Origin: Brasenia schreberi
Lineage: Eukaryota; Streptophyta; Magnoliopsida; Nymphaeales; Cabombaceae
Reading direction: 5' to 3'
Assembly: GCA_036023115.1 (NCBI GenBank)
Contig: JAYKKT010000061.1
Span: forward strand, 17,769,501 to 17,833,500
DNA: 64,000 bases
Below are positions 61,491 to 64,000 of the stretch, piece after piece; within the stretch, counting starts at the first letter, position 1, and each line of letters opens with the position of its first letter. The notes under the pieces were generated by a model that did not search any database, was not told where the DNA came from, and was given only the letters and a program-made list of their open reading frames with translations. Position numbers and translations under genes: made by a program.

Positions 61491-62122
61491 TACCAAGGCC
61501 CTCTTACGCATGCTCGAATTAGTTCTGATCACTATGAGTTCAAAACAAACCTGAATGAGTGGGGCATAATGAGCATTGGAATTAGTGAAGTTTGTTTACT
61601 ACAATAGGTAGAGAATCCTCGAAACTAACACTGGGCCCATCAAGTTTTTAAGGCATGCCAACAATAGTTAGGTTGAATTTTTGTTTTTAGTAGCCTGCAC
61701 TTAATTTTTTTTCATTCTCTAGGAATTTTGCTCATTCTCGAGGAATTCTGCAGTTGCATTTAATATTTGTTCATTCTATAGGGAGTTTTCTTTCTCTAGG
61801 AATTCTGAAGTAATTGTTTTGGCCCTGCTCAAAGGGATGCTATTAGCATAAATAAGACAAGTTTGAATGAGAAACTCAGTTCTTTGGCTTCTGCAAACTC
61901 TCTCTATCTCTCACTCTTATCCTTTCTAGGGTGTGAGTGAACCTAGCTCTTATAACCTTCATTTTGGGTATGGCGGACAAGTGTGTGTAATCCTCTCATG
62001 ACATGACCAAGCCAAACATGGCATTGCTTGTTTGGACTTCTCATTGTCTTGCAAGCAAATCTTAGTTGGGTGTTCTTGCATTTTTCAGTTCTCAAGGATC
62101 CTCTCAACTCAACTTCTTATCA
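61436..62122 (+). repeat. 3' LTR of element C (about 687 bp)
   Basis: Starts TGATGTCGAT inside the end of the C reading frame and ends CTTCTTATCA. It matches 31955-32626 along its length, with clear divergence (substitutions and indels every 10-20 bases), so C is old. Confidence 0.8.
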
Positions 62123-62739
62123 TACTCGAACAAGGTTGGTGTCATCATTGATGCAAGACTGCCCAAGATAAAGGTGGTATGAAATTTGATCAACAAGTCA
62201 GTTATTTGTGGTGTTAAAACACCAATTTCGTAGGAAAGATGACCCCTCTAACAACATTACTCAAGTTGAAAGACACATGTGACTTCATTTGGGGTTCTGA
62301 AGAACATAGGTGTTTGAGAAAATCAAAGCTTATCCTACAAAACCACCGGCCTTAATGCCCCTATTTTCATGAATCTGTTGAAGTTGTATATAGCCACTAT
62401 AGAGAATTTCATTGGTACCCCTCTAAGATAAGATATTGATGACAATACCAAGTGATCTATTTTCTATTTGAGTCAATTACTCACTGACATTGAGTCCTAA
62501 TATTCTCCAATAGATAAGTTACATTTGGCCATGTATCATGCTTGTGCAAACTTAGAATACTACCTCCTAGACACCGATGTACAAGTAATATCGATAATTT
62601 ATGATACATTCTCGGTCATCTAGCTCTCCAAAACATGCTAGTAAAATGAGTAATTAAATTGCATCCTTTTCACTTGAAATATTTACCACTCGAAGTGGTA
62701 AAGGGATGAGTCATAGTAGAGTTCCTCTCACATTTCATG
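62123..62739 (+). pseudogene. Element D RT end and RNase H, resumed after C
   Basis: From 62128 the D frame continues NKVGVIIDARLPKIKVV, the segment expected straight after REIKVD at 31954. After decay, RNase H is recognisable at about 62470-62600 (FYLSQLLTDIES-x-YSPIDKLHLAMYHACANLEYYLL) and ends near 62735 with YLPLEVVKG-x-VIVEFL, the usual KGQ-x-x-ADFL end. Stops are frequent. No second RNase H or integrase follows; the element is cut by the inverted LTR end. Confidence 0.7.
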
Positions 62740-62910
62740 TGCGTATACGTTGAAATTTTCACTCCAAGCCTATGTAGAGACTTGAAACGAGAATTTTTAA
62801 TCTACTCTTGTACAAACATGCCAGCTAGTTTTCAAAAACTAGCAAAGTATAGAAACCAAATCCGACTAAAATGGTGATTGTGGCGAAGCGAGGTCTTTTC
62901 GCTTTAGGCC
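62740..62910 (-). repeat. Inverted LTR-end fragment related to the A/B LTRs
   Basis: Plus-strand landmarks follow the left end of the B LTR: a GAAAATTTTCAC-like start, ACTCC, then CATGCCAGCTAGTTTTCAAAAACTAGC, a (T)CCGACT-type segment and GGCGAAG...CTTTTCGC. It is the last 170 bp or so of an LTR lying on the minus strand, well diverged from both A and B. It abuts the plus-strand LTR at 62911. Confidence 0.6.
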
Positions 62911-64000
62911 TATAAACACTCCAAAATCCTATATTTTTCTCAAATATGCCTGGTTTTGCAAAAGCAGCCCCAAAGGGCTATTTTGAGTCTGGAAACCTAA
63001 GAGCCTTCTAGACAACCCTGTACATATGTTGAAACCATATATACATTTTAAAACTATATACATATAGTTTTAGACTTTTAAAAGGTGTTTAAAACCCCGA
63101 AAACCTTCCGGCCTGACCAAAGCAGGACCGAAAATGCAAAGGAGAGCCCAGACCCAAAGCATACTTCAAGCCCGACGCATCAACTCTCATATCAAAAGCA
63201 TCCCCAAAATCTCAGACATCCAAGCCCCATATATCAGAAATTTGTTCGAAATGAACTCCTGAAGGTGAGAAGAAGAGCGGACAACAATGTTGGTGAAGAC
63301 CCAACGCAAGACGAAGTGCTGATGAACTCAGGTCCCGCACAAACCATTCATTTCGAAATGCCATAAAGGAATAAAAAAATCAGATTTGGGCTGGATCTGG
63401 ACCATATATATCTAGATCCAAACCCAACATGTATTTGGATTTGGATCCCAAGATCCAAATCCAATATCTACATCCATGGCCCACATCACCTTCTCATAAA
63501 TGGAGGTGAGGGCCCCACAACATTTCACGTGAAAAGCTTGGGTAGAGAGAGAAAAGGGGGGATAAAGTATGAGTGAGAAAGTTGGTGGGCTTGACTTTTG
63601 GTCAAGGGTGGGTTAACCTTGTGGGTTTAGCCAAGAGTGTGGGTTTAAGCTTGTATGCACCTACACCTGACCTGGGGCTGCACCAACTTGGACATGGCTG
63701 CAATTTAATCAAGGGACCGGTGCCAAGGGGAGGTTCCTAAACCTAGCCCTAGGCTAGCTCACCCCACCTAGCCACTTTCCCTAAAACCTGACCTAAACCT
63801 AACCCTTCTCACCAAAAACCACCCCAACCTCACCTAGCCGACCTCACCTAGCTAGACCACCTAGACCCTAACTAACTAAGCCTAAACCCACCTTAGTGCA
63901 CCTAATTAAACCTCTAACCACTATGTCCCAGCCCACCTAACTGACCTACCCTAAACCACTAACCAACCCCCCCCTAACCGACCTACCCCAAACCATGTCC
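62911..64000 (+). repeat. A-family LTR, 5' part (runs off the window)
   Basis: Starts TATAAACACTCC (the usual TGTAAACACC with the TG mutated) and follows the A LTR: GCAGCCCCAAAGGGC, CTGGAAACC, GTACATATGTT, the CCCAACGCA segment, the GGAT block with ATATATCTAGATCC, CTCATAAATGGAGG, then the C-rich CCTAA tract to the end of the window. It is about as diverged from A as the fragment at 21401-24660 is. Whether a full element follows cannot be seen. Confidence 0.85.

Larger units (their letters stand above)
31955..62122 (+). mobile_element. Element C: decayed CRM-like chromovirus (Ty3/gypsy), split by B
   Basis: Bounded by LTRs at 31955-32626 and 61436-62122, both starting TGATG. Flanks GACTC (31950-31954) and TACTC (62123-62127) form a 5-bp duplication with one change. 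The internal region begins at 32627 and is interrupted at 32912 by the B array, resuming at 57487. RT wording such as GGLPPIRGIEHQIDL and the integrase wording HHGGLADHFGKQKT match centromeric-type (CRM) chromoviruses. As in CRM elements, the coding frame runs into the LTR. Stops are numerous throughout. Confidence 0.82.

Overview
This window looks like intergenic plant DNA, almost certainly from a flowering plant, built almost entirely from long terminal repeat (LTR) retrotransposons stacked inside one another. I found no host gene, tRNA, rRNA or CRISPR array. The plant assignment rests on the element lineages: Tat-type Ty3/gypsy elements with a second RNase H, a CRM-like chromovirus, a Ty1/copia element primed by initiator tRNA-Met, and an RTE-clade LINE of the plant type. 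I cannot name the species.

Left stack (1-17377). A decayed Ty1/copia element (E) lies on the minus strand. Its 5' LTR is 17060-17377, its primer site 17049-17059, its gag remnant about 16157-16990, and protease, integrase and the start of reverse transcriptase occupy 2069-1. It was split by a complete Tat-type Ty3/gypsy element (A, 2070-16156, plus strand) with LTRs of about 3.15 kb. A has full gag-protease and RT-RNaseH-RNaseH-integrase regions but is disabled by stops, a frameshift and a deletion.

Middle (17378-31954). This holds a weak LINE-ORF1-like remnant on the minus strand, an RTE LINE on the plus strand (about 19545-21400, with a short 3' piece near 25690-25985) whose middle is replaced by a 5'-truncated A-family LTR (21401-24660), and a degenerate minisatellite of about 62 bp. 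Further right are unassigned AT-rich DNA and the 5' half of an old Tat-like gypsy element (D) with a putative LTR start at 27892.

Right stack (31955-62740). Element D is interrupted in its reverse transcriptase by a decayed CRM-like chromovirus (C, 31955-62122). C is interrupted in gag by a young Tat-type element (B, minus strand) in the unusual form LTR-internal-LTR-internal-LTR (32913-57486). One perfect 5-bp target duplication, AAGGT, encloses the whole three-LTR structure, and the middle LTR is a mosaic of the outer two. This is what unequal recombination between LTRs predicts, and it is the most interesting object here. D resumes after C and ends near 62735. The window closes with an inverted LTR end and the start of another A-family LTR (62911-64000).

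Relative age is readable: D, E and the LINE are oldest and full of stops; C is old; A is intermediate (about 1.7% LTR difference in one block I counted); B is youngest (about 8 substitutions between its outer LTRs of 2.85 kb). The left copy of B still has an intact 955-codon gag-protease reading frame. Its polymerase frame is broken by a single one-base deletion.
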